A stretch of DNA of 64,000 nt from Bacteroidaceae bacterium (GTDB lineage: Bacteria > Bacteroidota > Bacteroidia > Bacteroidales > Bacteroidaceae), in NCBI GenBank assembly GCA_024698925.1, contig JAILQO010000008.1:1-64000 (forward strand). Direction: 5' to 3'. Below, piece after piece: positions 7,722 to 16,603 of the stretch (position 1 is its first letter; the number at the start of each line of letters is the position of its first letter). A model generated the notes under the pieces. It searched no databases and had not been told where the DNA came from. It was given only the letters and a program-made list of their open reading frames with translations. The position numbers and the translations under genes are program-made.

Positions 7722-9068
7722 ATGAACCAGAAATCATTCTATGCTGTTGCATTGGCGACACTTCTATTATTTGCAGTCACGCCATCACAGGCACAGGTGA
7801 CAGAACGCCAGCGCCCCACCGAGTGGAGCAAACTCGTTCCCGGCGCACGCTTCATGGACCGCTTCCGCCCCATGGAAGGAAACGACCTGAGAAGCGACGT
7901 ATGGGGAGCCTATTACGTGAAGCCTCGCTTCGTGGACAACGGTATCGAGGATTCATTTTGGAGCTATTGGGGCGGCAATATCGTCCAAGGCGAGGATGGA
8001 CAATGGCACCTGTTCGTTGCAGCCTGGCTGGAGGCTATGGAAAAAGGGCACATGGAATGGCACGACTCATGGGTTGTCCACGCCACAGCACCGACGCAGC
8101 ACGGCCCGTTCCGTCCGCAACAGATAATCGGGCGCGGACATAACCCCGAAGTGTACCGCACGGACGACGGCACTTGGGTCCTCTATGTCATTGACGGACG
8201 CTACACCGCGCCGAGCCTCAACGGGCCCTGGACCTACGGCAAGTTCCAGTTCGACCCGCAAGGGAAACCCATCATTGAGGGCCTCAGCAACCTGTCTTTC
8301 GCACGCAAGCCCGAAGGCGGATGGCTCATGGTCTGCCGCGGTGGAGGCATCTGGGAAAGTGCCGACGGACTGACAACATGGAAGCAAATCTCTGACGGCA
8401 GCGTTTATCCTAAAGTGGACGGCCGCTTCGAAGACCCCGTACTATGGCGCGACTCCGTGCAATATAACCTGATTGTCAACGACTGGCTGGGGCGCATTGC
8501 CTACTATCTCCGCTCTGCCGACGGCCTGCACTGGCTGGTTGACGATGGCGAGGCTTATATGCCAGGCATAGCCCGACACGCCGACGGGAGCAAGGAGGAT
8601 TGGTTCAAATTTGAGAGAATGCGCATTCTGCAAGACAAGGAAGGGCGTGCCATACAGGCCAATTTCGCGGTCATCGACACCATCAAGTGGGACGACAAGC
8701 CGCTTGACCGCCACAGTTCCAAGAATATCTGTATTCCACTCGACCCTGGCCTCCTCCTGAATATTCCCGCCAATACGAAAGCGAAAGCCAGTAAAATCAC
8801 GGTCCTAATCAGAGCCGAAAAGGATTTTGATCCCGCACAGGACTTGGAGCTCTCAACGCTGCGCTGCGGAGCGCCGAAAGAAGTGGACTACGGACAGGGA
8901 GCGGCCCCCATCGCAACCCAAAAAGATGGATGCGACCTACTGCTCACTTTCCGCGCACGCGACATGAAATTCACGGCTGAAGACTTCGCCGCGAAAGTCC
9001 TCGTCCAACGGAAGGACGGCTCCACGACTTTCGGTTTTGCGCGCTTACCATGGTATGTACAGCAATAA
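7722..9068 (+). CDS. secreted GH43/GH117-like five-bladed-propeller hydrolase (putative)
   Basis: 448 residues from the ATG that opens a signal peptide (MNQKSFYAVALATLLLFAVTPSQA). Repeated blade-like segments (WSYWGGNIVQGEDGQWHLFVAAW, NPEVYRTDDGTWVLYVIDGRY, FEDPVLWRDSVQYNLIVND) resemble the propeller of GH43/GH32/GH117-type enzymes. Acidic residues in HNPEVY and FEDPVLW are in the places expected of active-site acids, but I cannot assign the triad. The last 100 residues are beta-rich. It is followed 46 bp later by a GH35 gene, so a two-gene degradative operon is likely. The family is not certain. Confidence 0.65.
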   Translation: MNQKSFYAVALATLLLFAVTPSQAQVTERQRPTEWSKLVPGARFMDRFRPMEGNDLRSDVWGAYYVKPRFVDNGIEDSFWSYWGGNIVQGEDGQWHLFVAAWLEAMEKGHMEWHDSWVVHATAPTQHGPFRPQQIIGRGHNPEVYRTDDGTWVLYVIDGRYTAPSLNGPWTYGKFQFDPQGKPIIEGLSNLSFARKPEGGWLMVCRGGGIWESADGLTTWKQISDGSVYPKVDGRFEDPVLWRDSVQYNLIVNDWLGRIAYYLRSADGLHWLVDDGEAYMPGIARHADGSKEDWFKFERMRILQDKEGRAIQANFAVIDTIKWDDKPLDRHSSKNICIPLDPGLLLNIPANTKAKASKITVLIRAEKDFDPAQDLELSTLRCGAPKEVDYGQGAAPIATQKDGCDLLLTFRARDMKFTAEDFAAKVLVQRKDGSTTFGFARLPWYVQQ

Positions 9069-9114
9069 TATAGAATATTAATTTCCAGCTATTTCACAAA
9101 TATACATTAAAGAA

Positions 9115-11199
9115 ATGCTTTCAATTCGCAGCCTACTAACAGTCGCCGCAATATCCATTGCCACCACTCCCCTCTCCGCCCACGGAAATCTATTCGGGAA
9201 ACCCGTCAGCTGGGACCGCCATAGCCTCATCATTGACGGCCAACGCCTCTGTGGCGTAATGGGCGAAGTCCATTATTCACGCATTCCCGCCAACGAATGG
9301 CGAGAGGAAGTCGAGAAGATGAAAGCAGGGGGTATAACGATGCTGGCGTGCTACGTTTTCTGGAATCATATCGAGGAAGTCGAGAACCAGTTTGACTGGA
9401 GTGGTCAGCGCAACCTGCGCGCATTCCTGGAGGTCTGCAAAGAGGCTGGCATGCCTGTCGTGCTCCGAATGGGGCCGTTCTGCCACGGTGAAGTGCGCAA
9501 TGGTGGCATCCCGGATTTCGTGGTTGCCTCCGGCTGCAAGCTGCGTAGCGAAGACCCCGTATTTCTGCGCTACACCGAACGCTTGTACAGACAGATCTTC
9601 ACGCAGGTACAGGGCCTGCAATGGAAGGACGGCGGTCCCGTCATTGCGGCACAGTTTGACAACGAATATGGCGGCCATGGCTCTTACCTCATGGCATTGA
9701 AGAAGATTGCCCTCGGCATTGGCTTCGACCTACCCTTCTATACGCGCACCGGCTGGCCTGAGCTGGCAACACCAGTGCCCTTCGGCGAGATGATTCCACT
9801 CTACGGAGACTACGCCGACGGCTTTTGGGACCGCAGTACGCGCGAAGGAGCCGGCACGTATTACAAAGCTTTCAACTTCCACGCGCAACGCGGCAGCACC
9901 GCTATTGCCAGCGAACAACTGAAGCACCAAGAGGGAGGCCAGCAGCAGACGGAAAACACCTATCCCTACTTCACCTGCGAATTAGGAGGAGGCATGATGC
10001 AAAGCTACCACCGCCGCATCTTCACTTATCCCGAAGACGCCTACGCCATGGCGGTTGTGAAGCTGGGAAGCGGCTCAAATCTGCTCGGTTACTATATGTA
10101 CCACGGAGGAACAAATCCGACAGGGAAACTCAACTACCTCAACGAGACGCAACGTTGCCTCGTAACCAATTACAACGACATGCCCGTGCTGACCTATGAC
10201 TTTCAGGCACCGCTGGGTGAATTCGGGCAAGTGAATCCACACTATTGGCAGCTGCGCAAACTGCATCTTTTCATGCACGATTATGGCCAGTTGCTTGCGC
10301 CGATGGACGTCGTATTCCCCTGTGAGCAGGACATCAAGCAAAAAGATGACAGCCACCTGCGATGGAGCTACCGTACGGCAGACGGGACAGCAGCCTTCGT
10401 CTTCGTCAACAACTACGAGCGTTTTGCTGGCCTCACGGCCAAAAGCGGCGTGCAGTTTGACGTCTGCGGCGTGCGTTTCCCTTCCAAGCCCATAACGGTG
10501 CCCGCCAACGCCACCTGCATCTTCCCTGTGAACGTGGATGGTATTCGCTATGCCACCGCCCAACTCATCGCCCATCGCGACGGCAAGATCTACTTAGAGC
10601 AGATTAAAGGAATTCCCACAGAAATTGCATTGCAAGACGGCCGCGTCATGAAGAACGTGAAAGCACGAGGAACCGAGAAGCCTGTCTATAAGAACATCTA
10701 TCTCCTGGACAGCGAGACTGCCGCCAAAGAGCTCGCCCCCGTGGATCCAGGCCTGTTGGCAAGAGGAAATGGCAAGAAGAAAATGCCCTTAGAAGTCACC
10801 AAGGTCAAGGAAGCCGAGGGAAAGCGTAGCATAAGCATCGGAGAAAAGAAGGTGGCGGAAGAGCCCATTGATGCGGACTTCGACACGGCTGCCCGCTATC
10901 GTATCACGTTGCCAACCGATAGTGCCGAACGGAACGGTCTGCTGCACATCAGTTATCGCGGCGACGTAGCTCGGCTATACGCTGTTTCTGAAACAAACGG
11001 CGAAACAAGCATCAGCCTCATCGACGACAATTTCTACAACGGATTACCCTTCCTCTATGGTCTGTGGCGCCTACCTGCCGACTGCCATACTCTGGAGCTT
11101 CGAATCCTACCGCTTCAGGAGAACATGCCCGTTTATTTCCCTCGCGAGGCAGATAAGACGCCGGGCGAGGCTGTCATGAAGGCCTCTGTTTCCTTCTAG
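9115..11199 (+). CDS. secreted GH35 beta-galactosidase
   Basis: 694 residues with signal peptide (about 1-22). The GH35 TIM barrel is clear: GEVHYSRIPANEWREEVEKMKAGG (50-73), VFWNHIEEVENQFDW (81-95), acid/base Glu184 in QFDNEYG (usually QxENEYG), and nucleophile Glu289 in TCELGGGM. Beta-rich domains fill the C-terminal half. GH35 enzymes release terminal beta-galactose from oligosaccharides or host glycans. The GH35 gene lies 46 bp after the propeller hydrolase and 36 bp before the B3/B4 gene. The sites are somewhat divergent from plant and fungal enzymes but all catalytic residues are present. Confidence 0.88.
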   Translation: MLSIRSLLTVAAISIATTPLSAHGNLFGKPVSWDRHSLIIDGQRLCGVMGEVHYSRIPANEWREEVEKMKAGGITMLACYVFWNHIEEVENQFDWSGQRNLRAFLEVCKEAGMPVVLRMGPFCHGEVRNGGIPDFVVASGCKLRSEDPVFLRYTERLYRQIFTQVQGLQWKDGGPVIAAQFDNEYGGHGSYLMALKKIALGIGFDLPFYTRTGWPELATPVPFGEMIPLYGDYADGFWDRSTREGAGTYYKAFNFHAQRGSTAIASEQLKHQEGGQQQTENTYPYFTCELGGGMMQSYHRRIFTYPEDAYAMAVVKLGSGSNLLGYYMYHGGTNPTGKLNYLNETQRCLVTNYNDMPVLTYDFQAPLGEFGQVNPHYWQLRKLHLFMHDYGQLLAPMDVVFPCEQDIKQKDDSHLRWSYRTADGTAAFVFVNNYERFAGLTAKSGVQFDVCGVRFPSKPITVPANATCIFPVNVDGIRYATAQLIAHRDGKIYLEQIKGIPTEIALQDGRVMKNVKARGTEKPVYKNIYLLDSETAAKELAPVDPGLLARGNGKKKMPLEVTKVKEAEGKRSISIGEKKVAEEPIDADFDTAARYRITLPTDSAERNGLLHISYRGDVARLYAVSETNGETSISLIDDNFYNGLPFLYGLWRLPADCHTLELRILPLQENMPVYFPREADKTPGEAVMKASVSF

Positions 11200-11235
11200 A
11201 CAGACGACTGTTATAGACTCAAACAAGACATCATC

Positions 11236-11919
11236 ATGATAGAACTTAACGTTTCAGAGGACATTAGGCAGCGCTGCCCCGATTTCGTAGGTGCCGCCGT
11301 CATAGCCAACGTGAGAAACAGCCAGCCAAGTCCTGCCTTATGGGAGGAAATCGACCGCTTCATAGCCGATTACCGCACACGATACACCATTGACAGCATC
11401 AAGGCCATGCCTGCCATACAAGCTACGCGCGAAGCCTACAAGCGATGCGGCAAAGACCCCAGCCGCTACCGTCCCTCCAGCGAGGCACTGGTGCGCAGGA
11501 CGCTGCAAGGACATGACCTCTACCGCGTCAGCACACTCGTAGACCTCATCAACTTGGCTTCCATCGCCTACGGTTACAGTATCGGCGGCTTTGATGCAGA
11601 TAAAATCTGCGCAGTTCATGACAGCGGCGCAAAGATACTCACGCTTGGTATCGGACAAGAAAGTGAGCCCTACGAAGGCATCGGGCGCGGCCCGCTGAAC
11701 ATCGCTGGGCTACCCGTGTATCGCGATGCCATTGGCGGTATCGGCACTCCGACCAGCGACCACGAGCGCACCAAGCTCTCCCTGGAGACCACACAACTAT
11801 TAGCCATCGTGAATGGTTACGACGGCAATCGAGAGACGACCAACGCCTGTGCGACGTTTATCCAGCAACTCCTGCAGCGCTATGCCGACAGCGACGGCGG
11901 AAAAATCATCTCTTTCTAA
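11236..11919 (+). CDS. stand-alone B3/B4 tRNA-binding/editing domain protein
   Basis: 227 residues. It matches the B3/B4 domain of the phenylalanyl-tRNA synthetase beta chain, which hydrolyses mischarged Tyr-tRNA(Phe): FIADYRTRYTIDSIKAMPAIQATREAYKRCGKDPSRYRPSSEALVRR, then DLINLASIAYGYSIGGFDADKI and the GRGPLNIAGLPVYRDAIGGIGTP segment. Free-standing proteins of this kind are common in bacteria, and a trans-editing role is inferred. No signal peptide. It follows the GH35 gene on the same strand and is convergent with the glycosyltransferase, with only 15 bp between stops and no terminator visible. Confidence 0.8.
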   Translation: MIELNVSEDIRQRCPDFVGAAVIANVRNSQPSPALWEEIDRFIADYRTRYTIDSIKAMPAIQATREAYKRCGKDPSRYRPSSEALVRRTLQGHDLYRVSTLVDLINLASIAYGYSIGGFDADKICAVHDSGAKILTLGIGQESEPYEGIGRGPLNIAGLPVYRDAIGGIGTPTSDHERTKLSLETTQLLAIVNGYDGNRETTNACATFIQQLLQRYADSDGGKIISF

Positions 11920-11934
11920 AACAAAGACATCAAG

Positions 11935-12954
11935 CTATAACGAAGAGAAAATCTTCTGTCGGCGCAGATAGTAGGCCGCGAGAATACTTTTCGGGAACTG
12001 TTCGGGGATGGGATCGAGAACCGTCGCCGCAAGATTGGCAGCGCGGTCTGCCGCAAAATCTTTCTTCATTCTTCGGAAAGCGAGTCGTCCCCGCCAAACA
12101 GCGGAGAAGCTACGCCGCTCCCCCTTTAACAGAAATACGAAAGAAGCCAAAGCATCCAACCAGAAACGCCAGAAAAGAACACAGCGAAGGCGACGCTCTG
12201 GCAGATTCTTATACAGCAATAAGAGATTATTACGGAAATTCAGGAATGTCTTGTGGGGATTCTCCTTGGGGAGCGTGCCACCACCGACGTGATAGACGAC
12301 AGAATCGGGGACACAGACAATGCGATAGCCGCGCGCCCGCAATCGCCAACAGAGGTCTATCTCCTCTTGGTGCGCAAAAAAGCGGCCATCGAGGCCACCC
12401 ACGGCCCAATACGCCTTCGAACGAATCATCAAAGCCGCGCCCGTAGCCCAAAAGACATCGGCAACATTGTCGTACTGTCCGCGGTCTTCCTCCACCATCT
12501 CGAATATACGACCACGACAATAGGGATAGCCTAAAGCGTCAAGAAAACCGCCAGCTGCGCCCGCATATTCAAAATGCGTCGGCGTATGTTCTGCGCGCAA
12601 CTTAGGCTGACAAGCCGCCACGTCGGGATGGTCATTCAAATAACCCAGCATCGGCTGCAGCCACCCCTCAGGAGTCTCCACATCAGAATTTAGCAGGAGG
12701 TAGTAATCGTAGCCCTCCCCCACTCTGCGCAGCGCTTGATTATACCCCTCGGCAAAACCATAGTTTTGATCCAGCACAATAACACCCACCTCTGGGAACT
12801 CAGAGGAAAGGACCTCGAGGGAATCATCCGTGGACCCGTTATCCGCAACAATGACATCAGCGAGGTTGCTAGGAGTATTCCCCAAAACCGACGGGAGGAA
12901 ACGGCGTAGCATGTGAGAGCCGTTCCAATTGAGTATGACAACAGCAGTTTTCAT
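11935..12954 (-). CDS. family 2 glycosyltransferase (rhamnosyltransferase-like)
   Basis: 339 residues. A GT-A fold is shown by VVILNWNGSHMLRRFLPSVL, DVIVADNGSTDDSLEVL (UDP/dTDP-sugar binding), the DxD-like LLLNSDVETPEGWL, and HQEEIDLCWRLRARGYRIVCVPDSVVYHVGG near residue 200. The C-terminal part (about 240-339) is hydrophobic and basic, suggesting membrane contact. It probably adds a sugar to a cell-surface glycan. Its ATG overlaps the mtaB stop as ATGA, so the two are translationally coupled though functionally unrelated. Confidence 0.85.
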   Translation of the reverse strand: MKTAVVILNWNGSHMLRRFLPSVLGNTPSNLADVIVADNGSTDDSLEVLSSEFPEVGVIVLDQNYGFAEGYNQALRRVGEGYDYYLLLNSDVETPEGWLQPMLGYLNDHPDVAACQPKLRAEHTPTHFEYAGAAGGFLDALGYPYCRGRIFEMVEEDRGQYDNVADVFWATGAALMIRSKAYWAVGGLDGRFFAHQEEIDLCWRLRARGYRIVCVPDSVVYHVGGGTLPKENPHKTFLNFRNNLLLLYKNLPERRLRCVLFWRFWLDALASFVFLLKGERRSFSAVWRGRLAFRRMKKDFAADRAANLAATVLDPIPEQFPKSILAAYYLRRQKIFSSL

Positions 12955-14249
12955 TCAGCAATAAGTGCGCTATGATCCTCATTCCAGCCTACAAGCCTTA
13001 ACGGCATAAGACAATTATCGAGACTCTCCGAAGAACGATATTCCACCTTGATATAATTATCCGTGAATCCATTATATATTCCACGCCTGCGGGAATGTTC
13101 CAGCAGCACCGGGCGCGTTGTACCGATATAGCTTTCGTAGAAAGCATGAAGTTTCTCGTCACTGATGGCCAAAAGGCGTTGACTGCGCTCGTGTTTCTCT
13201 TCAGGACGGACTACGTGGGGAATACGCAAGGCGGCTGTGCCTGGGCGTTCACTGTAGCTGAAGACATGAAGCTGAGAGACCGGAAGGGAGCGAATGAAGC
13301 GCTCTGCCTCGTCAAATAACTCAGCCGTCTCGCCACGCGTGCCAACGATGACGTCGACGCCAATGAAGGCGTCAGGCATCAACTCACGCACACGCAGTAC
13401 CTTATTATAGAATAAGGCTGTGTCATAGCGGCGGTGCATCAGCCGCAGCACTTCGTCTGAGCCAGACTGCAAAGGGATATGAAAATGCGGCATAAACGCA
13501 CGACTCTGAGCACAGAACTGAAGCACCTCATCCGTGAGCAAATTTGGCTCGATGCTAGAGATGCGATAACGCTCGATGCCCTCGACCTGATCCAAAGCGC
13601 GAAGAAGGCCCAGGAAGGATTCACCTGTCGTACGGCCATAATCGCCAATATTGACACCAGTAATCACTATCTCCTTTCCACCTTCTGCCGCCGCCTGCTG
13701 AGCCTGTGCCACCAAGGAGGCGATACTGCCGTTACGGCTGCGACCACGTGCAAAGGGAATCGTGCAGTAGGTACAAAAATAGTTGCAACCATCTTGCACC
13801 TTCAGGAAATAGCGCGTGCGATCGCCACAAGAACAGGAGGGTACGAATTGTTCCGCAGTATCCGAGGCCACAATTGCATGCTCAGAGACGGCAGAGCGCA
13901 AATAATCTACAAGTTTTCCCTTCTCGTTCTGGCCTAGGACAAGAGCCACGCCATCAATAGCCGCAACTTCCTGAGGCTTGAGCTGGGCATAGCAACCCGT
14001 GACAACAACGATGGCCCCAGGATGCTGGCGAACAAGTTTGTGAATGGCCTGACGGCATTTATGGTCTGCAACCTCCGTGACGCTGCATGTATTGACAACA
14101 CAAATGTCTGCGATCTCACCTTTTTTCGCTTTTCGAACACCCGCCTCTGCCAATTGATGGGCAATAGTGGATGTCTCAGCAAAGTTGAGCTTGCAGCCAA
14201 GTGTGAAATATACAGCACTTTTTCCTTCCAGAGAGGTGTATAGACTCAT
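12951..14249 (-). CDS. mtaB: tRNA (t6A37) methylthiotransferase MtaB
   Basis: 432 residues. It converts t6A37 to ms2t6A37 in ANN-decoding tRNAs using two 4Fe-4S clusters. The N-terminal UPF0004 cysteines are Cys19 (LGCKLN), Cys55 (VVNTC) and Cys86 (VTGC); the radical-SAM motif is Cys155-x3-Cys159-x2-Cys162 (CNYFCTYC). A C-terminal TRAM-like segment includes YIGTTRPVLLEHSRRRG. Length is normal for the family. A -7 box lies 22 bp upstream. Confidence 0.92.
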   Translation of the reverse strand: MSLYTSLEGKSAVYFTLGCKLNFAETSTIAHQLAEAGVRKAKKGEIADICVVNTCSVTEVADHKCRQAIHKLVRQHPGAIVVVTGCYAQLKPQEVAAIDGVALVLGQNEKGKLVDYLRSAVSEHAIVASDTAEQFVPSCSCGDRTRYFLKVQDGCNYFCTYCTIPFARGRSRNGSIASLVAQAQQAAAEGGKEIVITGVNIGDYGRTTGESFLGLLRALDQVEGIERYRISSIEPNLLTDEVLQFCAQSRAFMPHFHIPLQSGSDEVLRLMHRRYDTALFYNKVLRVRELMPDAFIGVDVIVGTRGETAELFDEAERFIRSLPVSQLHVFSYSERPGTAALRIPHVVRPEEKHERSQRLLAISDEKLHAFYESYIGTTRPVLLEHSRRRGIYNGFTDNYIKVEYRSSESLDNCLMPLRLVGWNEDHSALIAE

Positions 14250-14270
14250 GGGCTATTTTGTTTTCGGGTG

Positions 14271-14278
14271 CAAAGATA
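14271..14278 (-). promoter_or_regulatory. -7 box for mtaB-glycosyltransferase
   Basis: TATCTTTG on the minus strand, 21 bp between box and start codon. Confidence 0.5.
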
Positions 14279-14419
14279 GCGTTTTTCTCGCTGAAAGCAT
14301 CGAAAGAGGGCAATATTTAACATTTTACGACCTTGTTGATTATGAAGCATTTGTGAGAAAATGTGAAAAAAATTTGAAAAAAAGTTGAGAAAAAAAGAAC
14401 AACGTATTCAAAAACTCCG

Positions 14420-14427
14420 TACCTTTG
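14420..14427 (+). promoter_or_regulatory. -7 box for the small lipoprotein gene
   Basis: TACCTTTG, 55 bp before the ATG at 14483. The leader contains an A-rich stretch just ahead of the start codon, as is common in strongly expressed Bacteroidetes genes. Confidence 0.6.
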
Positions 14428-14482
14428 CAGCGTTTTAAAAAGCACATGATTGTTTTACAGAATTAAAAAAGCAAAAAAGAAA

Positions 14483-14671
14483 ATGAAAAAGGTTGCATTT
14501 ATGTTCGTAGCCGCTTTGGCTATCTCTTTCGCTTCTTGCGGTGGTCAGACTAAGGCTTCTGAGGAGGCTTGTGACAGCACTGCTTGTGATAGCGCAGTTG
14601 TAGAGGAAGTTGTTGACAGCGCAGTTGTTGACAGCGCCGCTGCTGAGGTCGAAGCTCCTGTTGCTGAATAA
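14483..14671 (+). CDS. small acidic lipoprotein
   Basis: 62 residues from the ATG that begins MKKVAFMFVAALAISFASC. The lipobox FASC gives a mature protein of about 44 residues beginning with the lipidated Cys. The mature part is made of short repeats around CDSxxCDSAVVEEVVDSAVVDSAA and is strongly acidic, with no recognisable domain. The function is unknown; small lipoproteins of this style are frequent in Bacteroidales. It is a single-gene transcript with its own promoter and terminator. Confidence 0.7.
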   Translation: MKKVAFMFVAALAISFASCGGQTKASEEACDSTACDSAVVEEVVDSAVVDSAAAEVEAPVAE

Positions 14672-14698
14672 TCAACACAACGAACAACGACAAAAGTT

Positions 14699-14732
14699 TA
14701 AAGGTCTCACGAGAGTGAGGCCTTTATTTTTT
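14699..14732 (+). terminator. terminator of the small lipoprotein gene
   Basis: A 10-bp stem AAGGTCTCAC/GTGAGGCCTT (one G-U pair; 14701-14710 with 14715-14724), followed by a T-rich tract. Confidence 0.8.
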
Positions 14733-14810
14733 GAGGAGAAATGGAGCTAAAGCAGCGGGACTATCCAAAGTCCCAAGAGTTACTATAAAATCAAATATCC
14801 AACAAGCCCC

Positions 14811-14851
14811 AAAAAAACAGAAGCCGCAACGCGTATCGTTGCGGCTTCTGT
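14811..14851 (-). terminator. terminator of the rpsF-rpsR-rplI operon
   Basis: A perfect 15-bp stem (14817-14831 with 14837-14851, core GAAGCCGCAACG) with a 5-nt loop; on the minus strand it is followed by a run of T (14811-14816). Confidence 0.85.
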
Positions 14852-14889
14852 CATATGGTGAGAATTTACAGAATCTCAGGTATCGGAGA

Positions 14890-15450
14890 TTATGCCTCCT
14901 GCAGGGGAGCTTCGTCGATAGCGGCGAGGACCTCTGCCTCTGCAACTGCCTCAGGCTCTTCCTCCACAGCGGGAGCAGGAGCTGCTGCAGGAGCGGGAGT
15001 TGCAATAGGACCATCAGGAATAACTGTAACGGGAATAACCACGCTAACCTCCTTGTGGAGACGTACGGTAGCCTTGTGCTCGCCAACAGTCTTGACGTCC
15101 TTGATGGTGATGAGCTTGCGATCGATATCAAAACCGAGCTTGCTGAGCTCGTCAGCAATCATGACGTTGTTGACACTACCATAGATGGTGCCCTGGGCGC
15201 TTACCTTAGCCTCGATGGTCAGAGCAACGCCATCGAGCTTGTCTGCGACAGCCTGAGCGTCGTTCTTAATCTTCTCGAGCTTCTTAGCCTTCTGCTTCAG
15301 CTCTTCAGCCAGCATCTTCTTAGCGCTCTCGGAAGCGATTACACCTTTGCCCTGAGGAATAAGATAGTTACGGCCATAGCCGGACTTCACATTTACGATG
15401 TCGTGCTTGTAACCCAAGCCGATTACATCTTCTTTCAGAATAATTTCCAT
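14890..15450 (-). CDS. rplI: 50S ribosomal protein L9 with acidic Ala/Pro-rich tail
   Basis: 186 residues against about 148 in most bacteria. The N-terminal domain MEIILKEDVIGLGYKHDIVNVKSGYGRNYLIPQGKG and connecting helix are typical, as is the C-terminal domain ending VSVVIPVTVIP. The last ~36 residues are a low-complexity tail of Ala, Pro and Glu that ordinary L9 lacks. It is the last gene of the rpsF-rpsR-rplI operon, with a 20-bp gap to rpsR. It binds 23S rRNA near the L1 stalk. Confidence 0.95.
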   Translation of the reverse strand: MEIILKEDVIGLGYKHDIVNVKSGYGRNYLIPQGKGVIASESAKKMLAEELKQKAKKLEKIKNDAQAVADKLDGVALTIEAKVSAQGTIYGSVNNVMIADELSKLGFDIDRKLITIKDVKTVGEHKATVRLHKEVSVVIPVTVIPDGPIATPAPAAAPAPAVEEEPEAVAEAEVLAAIDEAPLQEA

Positions 15451-15470
15451 AGTGCTTACTCCTCTTTAAA

Positions 15471-15734
15471 TTATTTCATCATATCTGTTACGAAGGGCAG
15501 CAGAGCGAGGTGACGGGCACGCTTAACGGCCTGTGCTACGCGGCGCTGATACTTCAAGGATGTTCCAGTGATGCGACGGGGCAGAATCTTACCCTGCTCA
15601 TTGAGGAACTTCTTGAGGAACTCGGGATCCTTGTAATCGATATACTTAATACCACTCTTCTTGAAACGGCAATACTTCTTCTTCTTGACGTCAACGGTAG
15701 GCGGGGTCAAATAACGAATTTCAGATTGTGCCAT
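15471..15734 (-). CDS. rpsR: 30S ribosomal protein S18
   Basis: 87 residues. [61 protein letters not shown] is the full S18 signature. S18 binds 16S rRNA as a heterodimer with S6, whose gene ends 3 bp upstream. Confidence 0.96.
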   Translation of the reverse strand: MAQSEIRYLTPPTVDVKKKKYCRFKKSGIKYIDYKDPEFLKKFLNEQGKILPRRITGTSLKYQRRVAQAVKRARHLALLPFVTDMMK

Positions 15735-15737
15735 AGT

Positions 15738-16079
15738 TTAGTCCTCCTTTTTTGCTTGTTTGTTTCTTCTCTTCTCAGCATATTCTGCTGCGTACTTCTC
15801 GTTCTTGACAGTGAGGTAACGGAGTACTCTCTCGTCGCGGCGATAGTTGACCTCAAGCTTACTGATGAGTGTGGGCTCAGCCTTGAACTCGATCATCGCA
15901 TAGAAACCTGTGGATTTCTTTTCGATGGGGTAAGCGAGTTTCTTCAGGCCCCACAGTTCTTCGTTCAGAATCTCTGCACCACCATCGGTGAGGAGCTTCT
16001 TGAACTTTTCGACCGCTTCCTTCATCTGATCTTCAGACAAAACGGGAGTTAAAATGAAAACGGTTTCGTACTGATTCAT
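15738..16079 (-). CDS. rpsF: 30S ribosomal protein S6
   Basis: 113 residues. [46 protein letters not shown] and [11 protein letters not shown] are typical of S6. It is the first gene of the S6-S18-L9 operon. The tail after the fold is basic and acidic ([12 protein letters not shown]). Confidence 0.96.
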   Translation of the reverse strand: MNQYETVFILTPVLSEDQMKEAVEKFKKLLTDGGAEILNEELWGLKKLAYPIEKKSTGFYAMIEFKAEPTLISKLEVNYRRDERVLRYLTVKNEKYAAEYAEKRRNKQAKKED

Positions 16080-16125
16080 AAATAGTTAAATGATTAAAAT
16101 TGATTATTTTTGCAAAAATGCTCGG

Positions 16126-16155
16126 CAAAGGTACGACTTTTTTCTCATTTGGCAA
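16126..16155 (-). promoter_or_regulatory. promoter of the rpsF operon
   Basis: On the minus strand: TTG (16153-16155), 19-bp spacer, TACCTTTG (16126-16133). The short leader carries a 14-bp palindrome ATTTTTGCAAAAAT (16106-16119) at the expected transcript start. Confidence 0.7.
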
Positions 16156-16350
16156 TACAATCTGCCCTTTTTTCTTCAAGAAAAATACAAAAAGCTAAAT
16201 AATAATCGCCGAAGTAGAAAAAAGAGAGGGCTTAGCATCATTTTTTTCTCAAAATGTTTCGCACATTCAGCTTTTTTAGCTTATTTTGTGCAGTCAAAGC
16301 CCCAAAAAGGGCTATTCAAAGTCCAAAAACAAACAAAATATATTAGAAAT

Positions 16351-16524
16351 ATGAGACTTTATTACGGAATTATCACCGCTATTATCGGTGCGTTGCTACT
16401 CATCTTGAGCTACCTCTTTGGTTGGGTTGATTACAACATTGTTCAGTTCCTTGGCATCCTGCTGGTTATCGCAGGCATCGGACTGCACTTGTATTTCAAC
16501 TATAAGAAGCCCAAGTACAACTAA
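16351..16524 (+). CDS. small two-helix membrane protein, unknown function
   Basis: 57 residues from the ATG of MRLYYGIITAIIGALLLILS. Two hydrophobic helices (about 4-22 and 30-49) are joined by a short loop with Trp and Asp (FGWVDYN) and followed by a basic tail (YFNYKKPKYN), placing both ends in the cytoplasm. It is too short for a catalytic role; no family function known to me. The longer in-frame region upstream is A/T-rich and not protein-like. A strong terminator follows 24 bp after the stop. Confidence 0.65.
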   Translation: MRLYYGIITAIIGALLLILSYLFGWVDYNIVQFLGILLVIAGIGLHLYFNYKKPKYN

Positions 16525-16548
16525 GAGTCTGCATCATTCGGAAACAAC

Positions 16549-16585
16549 AATGAGGGTCGCGCCAAGCACGACCCTCATTCTTTTT
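16549..16585. terminator. terminator between the small membrane protein and rprY
   Basis: An 11-bp stem AATGAGGGTCG/CGACCCTCATT (16549-16559 with 16569-16579), T-tract on the + side. It is 18 bp from the stop of convergent rprY and may serve both genes. Confidence 0.85.
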
Positions 16586-16603
16586 ATTCCATTTTCAAGA
16601 CTC

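Noticed and set aside
14731-15513. Open frame of 260 codons on the + strand
   Set aside because: Antisense to the rplI-rpsR genes; the product is Leu/Ser-rich without motifs.
16080-16126. S6:S18-binding autoregulatory leader before rpsF
   Set aside because: The leader is under 50 nt and shows only a simple A/T palindrome, not the bulged hairpin with CCG loop of the known motif.
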